A stretch of 64,000 bases of DNA from Clostridium sp. OS1-26 (GTDB lineage Bacteria; Bacillota; Clostridia; Clostridiales; Clostridiaceae). The stretch covers positions 4,807,208 through 4,871,207 of the forward strand of contig NZ_CP133264.1 of NCBI RefSeq assembly GCF_030915445.1, written 5' to 3'. The notes under the pieces were generated by a model that was not told where the DNA came from, ran no database searches, and worked only from the letters and a program-made list of their open reading frames with translations. Below, piece after piece: positions 52,843 to 60,692 of this stretch. The translations under genes were made by a program, and so were the position numbers. Position 1 is the first letter of the stretch. Each line of letters begins with the position of its first letter.

Positions 52843-53475
52843 TTAATTCTTGCTAAATCTCCAATGTATATGCTTGCGAAACTTATAAGTTTTTCTCTTT
52901 TTGATTGCAGCATTCCAGCATGCATAAATCGCTGTTTGAATAATATCCTCTGTAAGATCCGTATTACCTTGAAAATATGACTTTAATAAGTAAACCATAG
53001 ACCCATAATGCATTTGAACCATTAATTTAGGTTCTAATTCAATAAATAGCTTTTGTTCTATGGCTTCTGAATAAAGCATTGCAACTTTTCCGCACCAGAC
53101 TCCATCATATATTTCCTTTTTTACCTCATCAGTAATATATGGTGAAAATGAATATTGCTCTATAAACTGAAAACCCTTAGGATAATTTATACCAAACTGA
53201 ATAAAATTTTCCCAAATTCGTTGAAATCGTTCTTTAATTGTTTCATTGGAATAAAAACCTTTTAGTATTTGCTCAGAATGAAATTTAACAATTCCTTTAT
53301 AAAGCTCATTTATGATAGCTTCTTTGCTATCAAAATAGTGATAAATACTTCCAGTTGATATTCCTGATTCTTTAGAAATCAGAGACATAGAGGTAGCTTG
53401 CAATTCTTTTTCACTTATTAGTCGAAGTGTAGTCTCTAGCACAGCTGCCTGAACTTTATTGTAATTCTCAAACAT
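52843..53475 (-). CDS. TetR-family regulator of the LUD/dehydrogenase set
   Basis: 210 residues. Helix-turn-helix LQATSMSLISKESGISTGSIYHYFDSKEAIINELYKG, then a mostly helical ligand domain. The start at 53475 has GGAGGAG about 6 bases upstream. Operators GAATGTTCATTC lie upstream of this gene (53518), of LUD (52772) and of the interrupted gene (51890), defining its regulon. Confidence 0.88.
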   Translation of the reverse strand: MFENYNKVQAAVLETTLRLISEKELQATSMSLISKESGISTGSIYHYFDSKEAIINELYKGIVKFHSEQILKGFYSNETIKERFQRIWENFIQFGINYPKGFQFIEQYSFSPYITDEVKKEIYDGVWCGKVAMLYSEAIEQKLFIELEPKLMVQMHYGSMVYLLKSYFQGNTDLTEDIIQTAIYACWNAAIKKRKTYKFRKHIHWRFSKN

Positions 53476-53517
53476 GATACTCCTCCGTATTAGAACTTTT
53501 GCGAAAATCATTAAATC

Positions 53518-53529
53518 GAATGTTCATTC
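53518..53529. promoter_or_regulatory. TetR operator site 3 (autoregulatory)
   Basis: GAATGTTCATTC palindrome 43 bases upstream of the TetR start codon. Confidence 0.65.
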
Positions 53530-53691
53530 TAATTGTATTTTAATTTCTATCAGTTGTCAATGTTATATTTAGTTCTCTTAAACTTATATAGTAGTACAAA
53601 AAGCAAACTAAGGTACAATAAAGTGTCATCATTTCCTACATTGATGACACTTTAAAACATTTAGAAGTATAGATGTTGAGAAAAATTAAGC

Positions 53692-55360
53692 TTAACTTAT
53701 TTTCTTAACAACACCAGTACTGCCGTTAACAATTATAAAATCGCCTGTTTTAAGTTCCGTCGTTGCAATTCCACATCCTACAACTGCTGGAATACCCAGC
53801 TCACGTGCCACAATAGCGGCATGGGATAATGGTGCCCCAAGATCTGTAATAATCGCAGCTGCTTTAGGAAACAAAGGTGTCCAGCCAATGTTTGTCATAG
53901 TTGTTACAAGGATTTCTCCCTTTTGAAAATCTTCTGCTTCCTCAAAGCTGTGCAAAATACGAACGCTTCCTTCAACTGTGCCTGGGGCACCTGCAAAACC
54001 TTTAATTATATTTTCATCCTTTACTGGTGTCGCAGCATTAGGGTCATAATAGTCCTGTCTTCTATCCTTGGAATTGATCCATTCCTTTGGATTAAACCTG
54101 CCTCTAATTAACTGTGGAAAAACTGGCAGCTTTTGATATTCTTCAAAATTTTTTCGCCTCATTGGCAGCTTAACAAGCATTTCATTGTCTCCCTGCAGGA
54201 ATTTTGGAACTTCAAAGCAGTACATCATAAATATATCCTCGCCAATTCCTGTTACTGATCCGATTTTCAAAAGCAAATGCCTCATGACTCTAAAGACCTT
54301 AACAAACTCATTTCTCAATGATTCACGAGTATGTGCATCCTTAGAGACCTTTTCAAGCTTTTTCTCAAGCCACTCCTGCTTACCAGGGAATTTTTGTAAA
54401 AAAATCTCCTTACCCTTCATAAACTCACTTTGCTGCTTTTTCATTAGCTCCGTGGCACTTAAGTTTGCATTCTTAAATTCTTTAACTTGCTTTTCAATAA
54501 AGGAAGGGTCATCTGCAGGATATTCATAATAAACCTCAAACTCATGAGGGCTTCTATGGCCGTAAAGCTCCAGATATTTTTCAGGAGTTAAGCTGCCACT
54601 CATAACTTGCTCTATTGCCAGCAGCGGCTTCATGCTTACAAGGCTTTGTTCACCGCTGAAATTAGAACATAACAGATTAGCCAATTCTTCTCCTGCCATC
54701 TTGGCAAGCTTTTTTCTGAGGGTTGCGAGTGTAGCACTTCCTGCTCCGCCAAACCATATATTCCATAATGCAGATAAAAAAGATCTTACATCAGATGTCC
54801 AGAGCCTTAATAACTCCTCCCTAGTGTTTGCAGCTTCTATCCTTTCAAGAGTTTCCACATACCACACAGGTGTATTCTCCAAGTAGTAAGCCTTTTGTTT
54901 TTTGAATCCCGCATCCTTTTTATACTCTTTTTGGATCTCTGAAACATCTCCTTGATTAAATAAGCCGTTCCAAAGGGATAAATAGGCACTTCAATGTTCT
55001 CAGGAATATTGCCAAACACGTCACTTATAAGCTCCTTAGCCTTTTCTACATTATATCCAAGTACTCTTAATGAAGAAATCATAACACTGATATTTGAATA
55101 AGTTCTGCCACAAATATTACCAAACATGAAATACCCAGGCACCTTTTGACACTCCAAATCCATCTCATGCAGCAAGCTCCAGGTAAAAGGACTCATTACA
55201 TCGGGTACAGCCTCTCCTACATTATTACTGCTCCATAATGCATCTGTAGCAAGACTTTGATTTATCTCATAGGTATCATAACCAATGGTTTGAAGAGTTG
55301 TAATTGGACGTGCCTGCACTATATAAAGCTTTCCAACATCCTCATAAGTGGCGCCTTCTT
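53692..55360 (-). pseudogene. PEP-synthase/RPH-like gene, 5'-truncated and frameshifted
   Basis: The 3' frame (53692-54900) covers the linker and the swivelling phosphohistidine domain (ITDLGAPLSHAAIVARELGIPAVVG). The 5' frame (from 55360) begins only at KLYIVQARPITTL, the end of the ATP-grasp domain, through PEVPDVMSPFTW-like sequence to YPFGTAYL. One T is missing near 54957; adding it joins PFGTAYL to FNQGDVSEIQKEYKK. The ATP-binding half is gone, so the protein is inactive. Confidence 0.8.
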
Positions 55361-55837
55361 CCATCTGTTTGCAAGTTCTTTAAACTTTGGTGCATATGGA
55401 ATTGCTACTGCAAGTCTGTCACTTTCACTATACTCTTCTATAGTCATAAGTTGTCCAATTGCTTCTCTCATTAATGGATACTCCTTTGACCCAGCAGATC
55501 TCGACAATGGTCCTTTCTTGCTCTCAACGCGCAAATCTACTCCAGAAATTAGTTTTGCAACAACATCTCCTTTACCTGGATTAGAATGTACAATCATGTT
55601 GTAATCAAAATTGTCTATTTTGTATGTGCCTCGCCACTCAATTTGATTTGCAACTATTCTACACTTGTTTGCTAACAAGAACTCCTCGATTTGAAAATGT
55701 ACTGTGCTACCGGTTTTTATCTGCGCACCGTCTATTGCAACTAATACGTCTGATGTAACAAGATTATTGCGAATCAGATATAACGCAAGGGTCAAACTCA
55801 CTTCTGCTTCTGACATTTGGGTTTCATCAAAAATCAT
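55319..55837 (-). CDS. Hypothetical protein with PD-(D/E)xK-like motif
   Basis: 172 residues, starting at MIFDETQMSE behind AAAGGAG (an ATG 27 bases earlier has no such site). GKGDVVAKLISGVDLRVESKKGP resembles a D...ExK nuclease centre. The last residues (MRMLESFI) appear to be read into the neighbouring PEP-synthase fragment, so the true C-terminus is probably lost. It lies just beyond the last core site of the cassette array. Confidence 0.5.
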   Translation of the reverse strand: MIFDETQMSEAEVSLTLALYLIRNNLVTSDVLVAIDGAQIKTGSTVHFQIEEFLLANKCRIVANQIEWRGTYKIDNFDYNMIVHSNPGKGDVVAKLISGVDLRVESKKGPLSRSAGSKEYPLMREAIGQLMTIEEYSESDRLAVAIPYAPKFKELANRWKKAPLMRMLESFI

Positions 55838-55897
55838 CGTATCTCTCCTTTGAAATTTTTCCACGAATAAAGACGCGGTCTTTTGCTTGTAGTGTCA

Positions 55898-55914
55898 TAT
55901 AACATATTGTTATA
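55898..55914 (-). other. Collapsed attC-like site of cassette 3
   Basis: TATAAC-N5-GTTATA. Minus strand GCCGCCGTATAAC is complementary over 8 bases to the front core of cassette 3 (GTTATACG at 56489). The internal arms seen in the other two sites are absent, so the site looks deleted. Confidence 0.5.
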
Positions 55915-56488
55915 CGGCGGCTTTATTGCTTACTTCGATTAGCAACTATCCACTTAAACTTTCTATCTGTAACTTTGCTTGTTGAATTATCTTTTCCTCA
56001 ACATCACTTCTAGTAAAATACTCATTATAAAATGTGTTATAATTAATAGAATCTATCATTTCACTTATTTCATACCATTCCATTAATTCCTCCGGATAGT
56101 CCAATGAAGCAACAATATGGTAAATATCATATGCCAAATCAAAAATTTCTTCATTATTGTTTAAAATCTTCTCTGAAAGATGTTTTATATACGACCTTGA
56201 ACATGAATCAAAACTTGGTTCTTCAACTTCTAAGTTTTTTAAAGCTTTATGAAAATATTCTTCAACTTCAAAGATATTATCTGATTTTGTGAAAGATGAA
56301 ATGATACATATTTCTTCACTCTCAATATTATTCCCCAACATTGAGTAGGCCCAATTAATATAATCATCCACACATACTGATTGTTTGTATATTTTGTAGA
56401 AAAGTATATCTGTTACTATCATTTATATCTCACCTCCAAAAAAATTAAATCTATTTCAATAACTCTTTTGAGTAAAGTTGTCGTATAA
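55903..56488 (-). mobile_element. Integron-like cassette 3
   Basis: 586-bp unit bounded by the G^TT cores at 56489 and 55903, containing one gene on the minus strand. Confidence 0.55.
55946..56422 (-). CDS. Hypothetical protein of cassette 3
   Basis: 158 residues, acidic, all-helical in appearance (EKILNNNEEIFDLAYDIYHIVASLDYPEELMEWYEISEMIDSIN), not recognised. Size and acidity recall immunity proteins, but no toxin is adjacent. GGAGGTGAG precedes the ATG. The only gene in its unit. Confidence 0.7.
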   Translation of the reverse strand: MIVTDILFYKIYKQSVCVDDYINWAYSMLGNNIESEEICIISSFTKSDNIFEVEEYFHKALKNLEVEEPSFDSCSRSYIKHLSEKILNNNEEIFDLAYDIYHIVASLDYPEELMEWYEISEMIDSINYNTFYNEYFTRSDVEEKIIQQAKLQIESLSG

Positions 56489-56627
56489 CGTTCCGCATTC
56501 AAGACGTTCCTGAACCGGACCCCAAAGGAATACCCCTTGGCGTGCTTGCACCGGTGAAGGAATGTGCTTTGGCTTCTTCGAAGGCTTGACCCCAAACAGC
56601 CAAAGCGAACTTGAATGCATTGTTATA
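56484..56627 (-). other. attC-like site of cassette 2
   Basis: 144 bp between TATAAC (56484-56489) and GTTATA (56622-56627). Arms GCATTCAAG (56495-56503) and CTTGAATGC (56610-56618) pair over 9 bp; an inner stem GCTTTGGC/GCCAAAGC (56566-56573 with 56599-56606) and further GC-rich hairpins fill the middle. Core, arm and variable-centre order match integron attC sites. Confidence 0.65.
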
Positions 56628-57464
56628 TGTAGTTTTAGCAACTAGACTTTAAGCTGAACCTACTTCATTATTTTCAAATTTAAACCACATTATTTTGAAT
56701 TGTGACATAAGTTGATGTTACTTGTCACTAATTTCAACTAAATGTATATATTTTGACCCATATGCTTTTTCAATATCTTCAAGTCCAAGTTTAAGAGCTT
56801 TAATTAAAACAATTGTTTCATCTTTACCTTGCTTTGAATTAAATTTATTAAGCTGGCATTCTAAATATGGTTTTAAATTAATTTCTTTACTCGTGTAATT
56901 TATTTTTGTATCTGTTAATTTATTAATAGAATTAATAGTATTTATTGATAATGCCGACACTCCAGCAGCAACTATATCTTTTCCTTCTTCTGAATAATTT
57001 GTCACTCCATAAATTATGAATTTATATATTATCCCTTCTTTATTTGAAAAAAAGAATGCAGTTACCCCTTCATTAGATTTATAAGATTCCAAACTGAATT
57101 CTTTTGAATTTGTTTCAATATTACCGTCAAATGTTTTTTGTGAACAACCAACTGTCATAATTAAAATTATAAGTATCAATATAATGATATTATATTTTCT
57201 ATTCATATTTAATCTCCCCCTTATTGTCCCATAATAATTTATAGTTTTGATTTATATCATAGAAGAATTGTACTAAAATTCAACATCCCAATTAACTAAT
57301 TTCTCCAAGTTAAGAAACTCAAAATACCGTATTATTTATTTCAAATAACACTCTTCGTACTTTTAAATTCACTTATTAGTTTGTCTCATAATCAAATTGT
57401 GACTCATAAAAAAACAAAATTGAAACTTTAAGCTGTTGCTCTGTTTATCTAAAATTACATATAA
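56489..57464 (-). mobile_element. Integron-like cassette 2
   Basis: 976-bp unit. Its front GTTATATGTA (minus strand from 57465) is the exact reverse complement of TACATATAAC at its own 3' end (56631-56622). Confidence 0.65.
56718..57206 (-). CDS. Lipoprotein with inactive Prp-like domain (cassette 2)
   Basis: 162 residues. Signal peptide with lipobox TVGC (Cys 21). Residues ~50-160 follow the ribosomal-processing cysteine protease Prp: EGKDIVAAGVSALSINTINSI, a LECQL strand and LIKALKLGLEDIEKAYGSKYI. Prp has GHA and DIVCAxVS; here they read GVT and DIVAAGVS, so catalytic His and Cys are both missing. An exported, non-catalytic Prp relative is unusual. GGGGG-type site precedes the ATG. Confidence 0.7.
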   Translation of the reverse strand: MNRKYNIIILILIILIMTVGCSQKTFDGNIETNSKEFSLESYKSNEGVTAFFFSNKEGIIYKFIIYGVTNYSEEGKDIVAAGVSALSINTINSINKLTDTKINYTSKEINLKPYLECQLNKFNSKQGKDETIVLIKALKLGLEDIEKAYGSKYIHLVEISDK

Positions 57465-57574
57465 CGTTTCTAATTGCCGACACCAAGACGCTTAGCCAGA
57501 CTTGGCTTAGTGTCGCAGGTGTGTCTTGGCCGTGTTTTTAGGACAAGACGAACGGCAATTTTTTGTTAGATGAC
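57460..57574 (-). other. attC-like site of cassette 1
   Basis: Minus strand: GTCATCTAAC, 5-base spacer, AATTGCCG, a ~75-base structured centre, CGGCAATT, AGAAAC, then GTTATA. The L-arms AATTGCCG/CGGCAATT (57553-57560 with 57572-79 shifted to 57472-57479) are perfect. ATCTAAC fits the RYYYAAC consensus of integron cores. Confidence 0.7.
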
Positions 57575-58303
57575 GTTCTTTTACTCTCCCCAAAGTTTTT
57601 TATCATAATAATCAATTGAAAAATTTATTTCCTTCCACCTTCTTAAATATATATCAAGATGCTTATGGTCATGGTACCAGTTATATTTTTTAAAGAACTC
57701 ATCAGGTTCCCCTTCTGCAAGCTCTTTACAGTCATTTGCTATACTTCCATACACCTTTGAACTTCCTACTAAGAATATTGTTTCAAATTTGTTCTTAACA
57801 TCCAGAACATCTTTGTTTGATCTATAATTGAATTTTCTATAATCTTCATCAATATTTTTAAAAATATCGTCTTCTACTTCAATTGACACAATATCTTTTT
57901 TAGTTAACAATCCTCTAATTGTCTTCCAATCATTTATTTTAAGCTGAATTGTATGATGTAAAATTACCAAGTCCTTTGCAGAACGTTCTCCCTGGCTTGA
58001 TTTTAAATACTCAGTTAATCCATGTCTCTTTAGTGGAAGGTACATAATTATATTTTTTTCATCATACATTACTGCAAAAATATATGCTAATCTTAAGAGA
58101 CTGCTAATATCCCCTAATATGGTCAAATAGTCAAGATTCTGAGTACAAGTGAAAAGTTCATTATAGTCATTTAATGGTGTAAGGACAATAAACTCTTTAT
58201 CTTTTAATCTTATCTCTGTTTTATAAAACTTTTCCTCCATGACTATCCTCCATATAAATTCTCTATCATCATTTAACCTGTAACTTTAATTAATGTCATC
58301 TAA
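57465..58303 (-). mobile_element. Integron-like cassette 1
   Basis: 839-bp unit. Its front GTTAGATGAC (from 58304) is the exact reverse complement of GTCATCTAAC at its own 3' end (57574-57565). Confidence 0.7.
57581..58240 (-). CDS. Hypothetical protein of cassette 1
   Basis: 219 residues, not recognised. No signal or membrane segment; mixed alpha/beta with many charged residues and an aromatic C-terminus (KYNWYHDHKHLDIYLRRWKEINFSIDYYDKKLW). GGAGGA precedes the ATG 55 bases after the attI-like site, so it may be read from a promoter in the recombinase/attI region. First and only gene of its unit. Confidence 0.75.
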   Translation of the reverse strand: MEEKFYKTEIRLKDKEFIVLTPLNDYNELFTCTQNLDYLTILGDISSLLRLAYIFAVMYDEKNIIMYLPLKRHGLTEYLKSSQGERSAKDLVILHHTIQLKINDWKTIRGLLTKKDIVSIEVEDDIFKNIDEDYRKFNYRSNKDVLDVKNKFETIFLVGSSKVYGSIANDCKELAEGEPDEFFKKYNWYHDHKHLDIYLRRWKEINFSIDYYDKKLWGE

Positions 58304-58304
58304 C
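58295..58304 (-). other. attI-like recombination core
   Basis: GTTAGATGAC on the minus strand (fits GTTRRRY), 100 bases downstream of the recombinase stop and immediately before cassette 1. Confidence 0.55.
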
Positions 58305-58352
58305 TAAAGTATTCCTACACTCTATGTCGCTATATCCCTAAATATAATGGTA

Positions 58353-58374
58353 TTCCCGACATTCATGTCGGGAA
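58353..58374. other. Perfect palindrome between recombinase and attI-like site
   Basis: TTCCCGACAT-TC-ATGTCGGGAA, 10-bp arms, no T-run. It may be a recombinase binding site or a processed mRNA end. Confidence 0.5.
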
Positions 58375-58405
58375 ATATTACTGTATCTTACATCACTAAA
58401 TCAGT

Positions 58406-59467
58406 TCAAAAAATTTTATTTTTCGACAATTTGTCTAATGGGCTCTGAATGTTAGAAAGATTTTTCTTAGTAACATGGGTATATATTTCTGTAGTTTTAG
58501 AACTTGAATGTCCTAACAATTCTTGTATAAACCTTAAATCAGTACCTCCCTCAAGAAGATGTGTTGCAAAAGAATGTCGTAGTGTATGCACTGATGCTTT
58601 TTTGTTTATGTTAGCAAGAAAACATGCTTTTTCAAATATTCTTTCCACTGTTCTTTCAGTAAGAAATTCTTCCTTATTCTGACCAGGGAAAAGCCATTTT
58701 TCAGGCTTAAATATTCTATAATATTTTCTTAATTGATTTAGAGCAATTTCAGATAGAAGTGTATATCTATCCTTTTTACCCTTTCCTTGAACAACATGAA
58801 TTAGCATCCTTTTACTGTCTATATCTTCAGATCTGAGCCTTACAACTTCACCTACTCTTAATCCTGCAGAGTAAACTAAAAATAATATAGTCTTATGCTT
58901 TTCATTATTAAGAGCACCTAAAATTTTCTTTACTTCCTCAAAACTCAGTACTTTCGGTAGTTTATTTTCCTTCTTGGGCCTTGGAATGGATTCAATTATC
59001 TTCCCTTGTTTTAGCGTATCATTGCAGAGAAACTTAATAGAACTTATTGCTTGATTTGCATATGAATGTGATGAATTTTGTTCATCTAGTAGGAAAAGTA
59101 TATATCTTCTTATGTCCTGTTCAGTTATTGAATCTAAATCTTTATCGATAAAGCTGGAGAAACGCTTTATATGCTTTATATAGGTCGTTCTTGTCTTAAA
59201 ACTATATCCTTTCAATTTCAACTGTTCATCCATATATTTAATTATTCTTTCTGCCTTCTCATCGATAATAAAATCTATATATAATTGTTCATTTCTAAAT
59301 ATGTTTTTTAGTATATTAATATTTTCATCACAAAATGGTACTGACCATTCCTTTTCATTTGGATTCCATCTATATCCCTTAATGCTTTTTATCTTATTTA
59401 TTCTCTCTGTTGAATAAGTGAATGTAATAATTAACTCATTTTCAAGTTTCGAAACTTTAACAGACAT
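58406..59467 (-). CDS. Integron-integrase-like tyrosine recombinase
   Basis: 353 residues. Residues 1-60 are an extra N-terminal domain (GYRWNPNEKEWSVPF), ~75-160 the SAM-like core-binding domain, ~170-350 the catalytic domain with R (SAGLRVGEVVRL), K (GKGKKDRY), HxxR (HTLRHSFATHLL), H (LLGHSSSKTTEIYTHV) and Tyr in IYTHV. The NIQSPLD end matches the SPLD motif of IntI and related Xer proteins. The IntI-specific insertion between the Lys and HxxR boxes is absent. GAGGAG precedes the ATG; an SOS-like box overlaps the promoter region. Confidence 0.85.
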   Translation of the reverse strand: MSVKVSKLENELIITFTYSTERINKIKSIKGYRWNPNEKEWSVPFCDENINILKNIFRNEQLYIDFIIDEKAERIIKYMDEQLKLKGYSFKTRTTYIKHIKRFSSFIDKDLDSITEQDIRRYILFLLDEQNSSHSYANQAISSIKFLCNDTLKQGKIIESIPRPKKENKLPKVLSFEEVKKILGALNNEKHKTILFLVYSAGLRVGEVVRLRSEDIDSKRMLIHVVQGKGKKDRYTLLSEIALNQLRKYYRIFKPEKWLFPGQNKEEFLTERTVERIFEKACFLANINKKASVHTLRHSFATHLLEGGTDLRFIQELLGHSSSKTTEIYTHVTKKNLSNIQSPLDKLSKNKIF

Positions 59468-59492
59468 GGTAAAAACTCCTCTATCATTATTA

Positions 59493-59504
59493 GAACATAT
59501 GTTT
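59493..59504 (-). promoter_or_regulatory. LexA (SOS) box upstream of the recombinase
   Basis: GAACATATGTTT matches the Gram-positive LexA core GAACATATGTTC at 11 of 12 positions, 26 bases before the start codon, with -35/-10-like strings (TTAAAT, AATAAT) on either side. Nothing else supportable lies in 59505-59817. Confidence 0.6.
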
Positions 59505-59817
59505 ACAATTTAATTGTTACCATTATCTGTTTTGCTATTCAATATTTTATCAGTTACTATATAACTATTTAATATTCATTTCATTGTTAGATTACACTTT
59601 ATAAAAGTTACCCTTATGATTGATGCCATCAAAAAAGTCCTTGATAACAACATACTTTAATTCTTTATAACCTTTCTTAAATTGTAACAAAAATGTATAA
59701 CAACAAAAAATGAAAATGTCATGATTTTATAAATTAACAACATTTGAAAATACCCGACTTCCCATTATAAACATAATCTACATCTCATTATGACTTCACT
59801 TATTTTAATTATTAAAC

Positions 59818-60685
59818 CTATATATTTCTTCTAACAATCCCTATTACATCTTCCCCATGCTTTTCACACTTAACATCTCCAAAGCCTTTAATAGCCTTTA
59901 ACTCATCTATAGTCTTCTGCTTCTTATTGGCAATCTCCTCTAGCTGAACGTTAGTGTATATAAAATATGGCTTAATACCATCTGCTTTACTTCTTTCCAA
60001 ACGATATCGTTTTAACTCTTTATACAAGTTATTTTCTTCAATATAAACACTATTAGTAGACTCATCAGCGCGCTTTTCCACATTACTAGATATTAAGCTT
60101 TCACATTCTTTAGTTTGCTTTCTTACTTTGTTATCTATATTTTCTATATGCTGCTTCTTTTGCTCTTCCGTAACCTGTGTAATAGTAATAACTTATTATA
60201 AATATCATCAATTTCTTGTTTTGTATAAATTATATTTCTTCCTTTGACATCTTTCTTTAACTGTTTTAACATATCAGGTCTTTTTAGAATAATACAGTTT
60301 GCACTACTATTAGGCACATCTTTTAGTTCCCAAAGTTGACTAAAGATAATATAAGATATAACCTGTGACATATCTATATTTAAAAATTGTGCCAATGCTT
60401 TAATGTGAGTTCTATTTTGCAATATAGGGTTGTAAAACCTACTCTTCTGTTTATTAGGTAGACACTGTGTCCTCTACGTATTTTCAGTCCTCCAAAAATC
60501 CAACCGCTATAATTTTTGCTTTCAAATACAAAAATTCCTTTTTCACGAATCATAAGAACATCTATTTCTGATGTTTTCCCATTATAAGGGACATATATGT
60601 TACGCAACACTTTTTGGTATCCTGGTATGTTCGCAAGCGCATACTTAATTAAATATTCTCCAAAAGAACCTTTATCATCATAATT
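59818..60685 (-). pseudogene. NERD nuclease / HRDC domain protein, broken
   Basis: Pieces in three frames: the NERD domain (GSFGEYLIKYALANIPGYQK; IYVPYNGKTSEIDVLMIREK; FVFESKNYSGWIFGG), a middle helical part (NRTHIKALAQFLNIDMSQVI) and a C-terminal HRDC domain (NVQLEEIANKKQKTIDELKAIKGFGDVK). At least two frameshifts separate them (near 60430 and 60110) and the 5' end has no start. Confidence 0.7.
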
Positions 60686-60692
60686 TTAGCCT

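Noticed and set aside
56484..56627. Short minus-strand ORF across the palindrome (56456-56641)
   Set aside because: The frame is a by-product of the GC-rich palindrome; no ribosome site.
57460..57574. Simple transcription terminator after the cassette 1 gene
   Set aside because: Too long, no U-run after the stem on the minus strand, and the core/arm organisation plus matched cassette fronts fit attC better.
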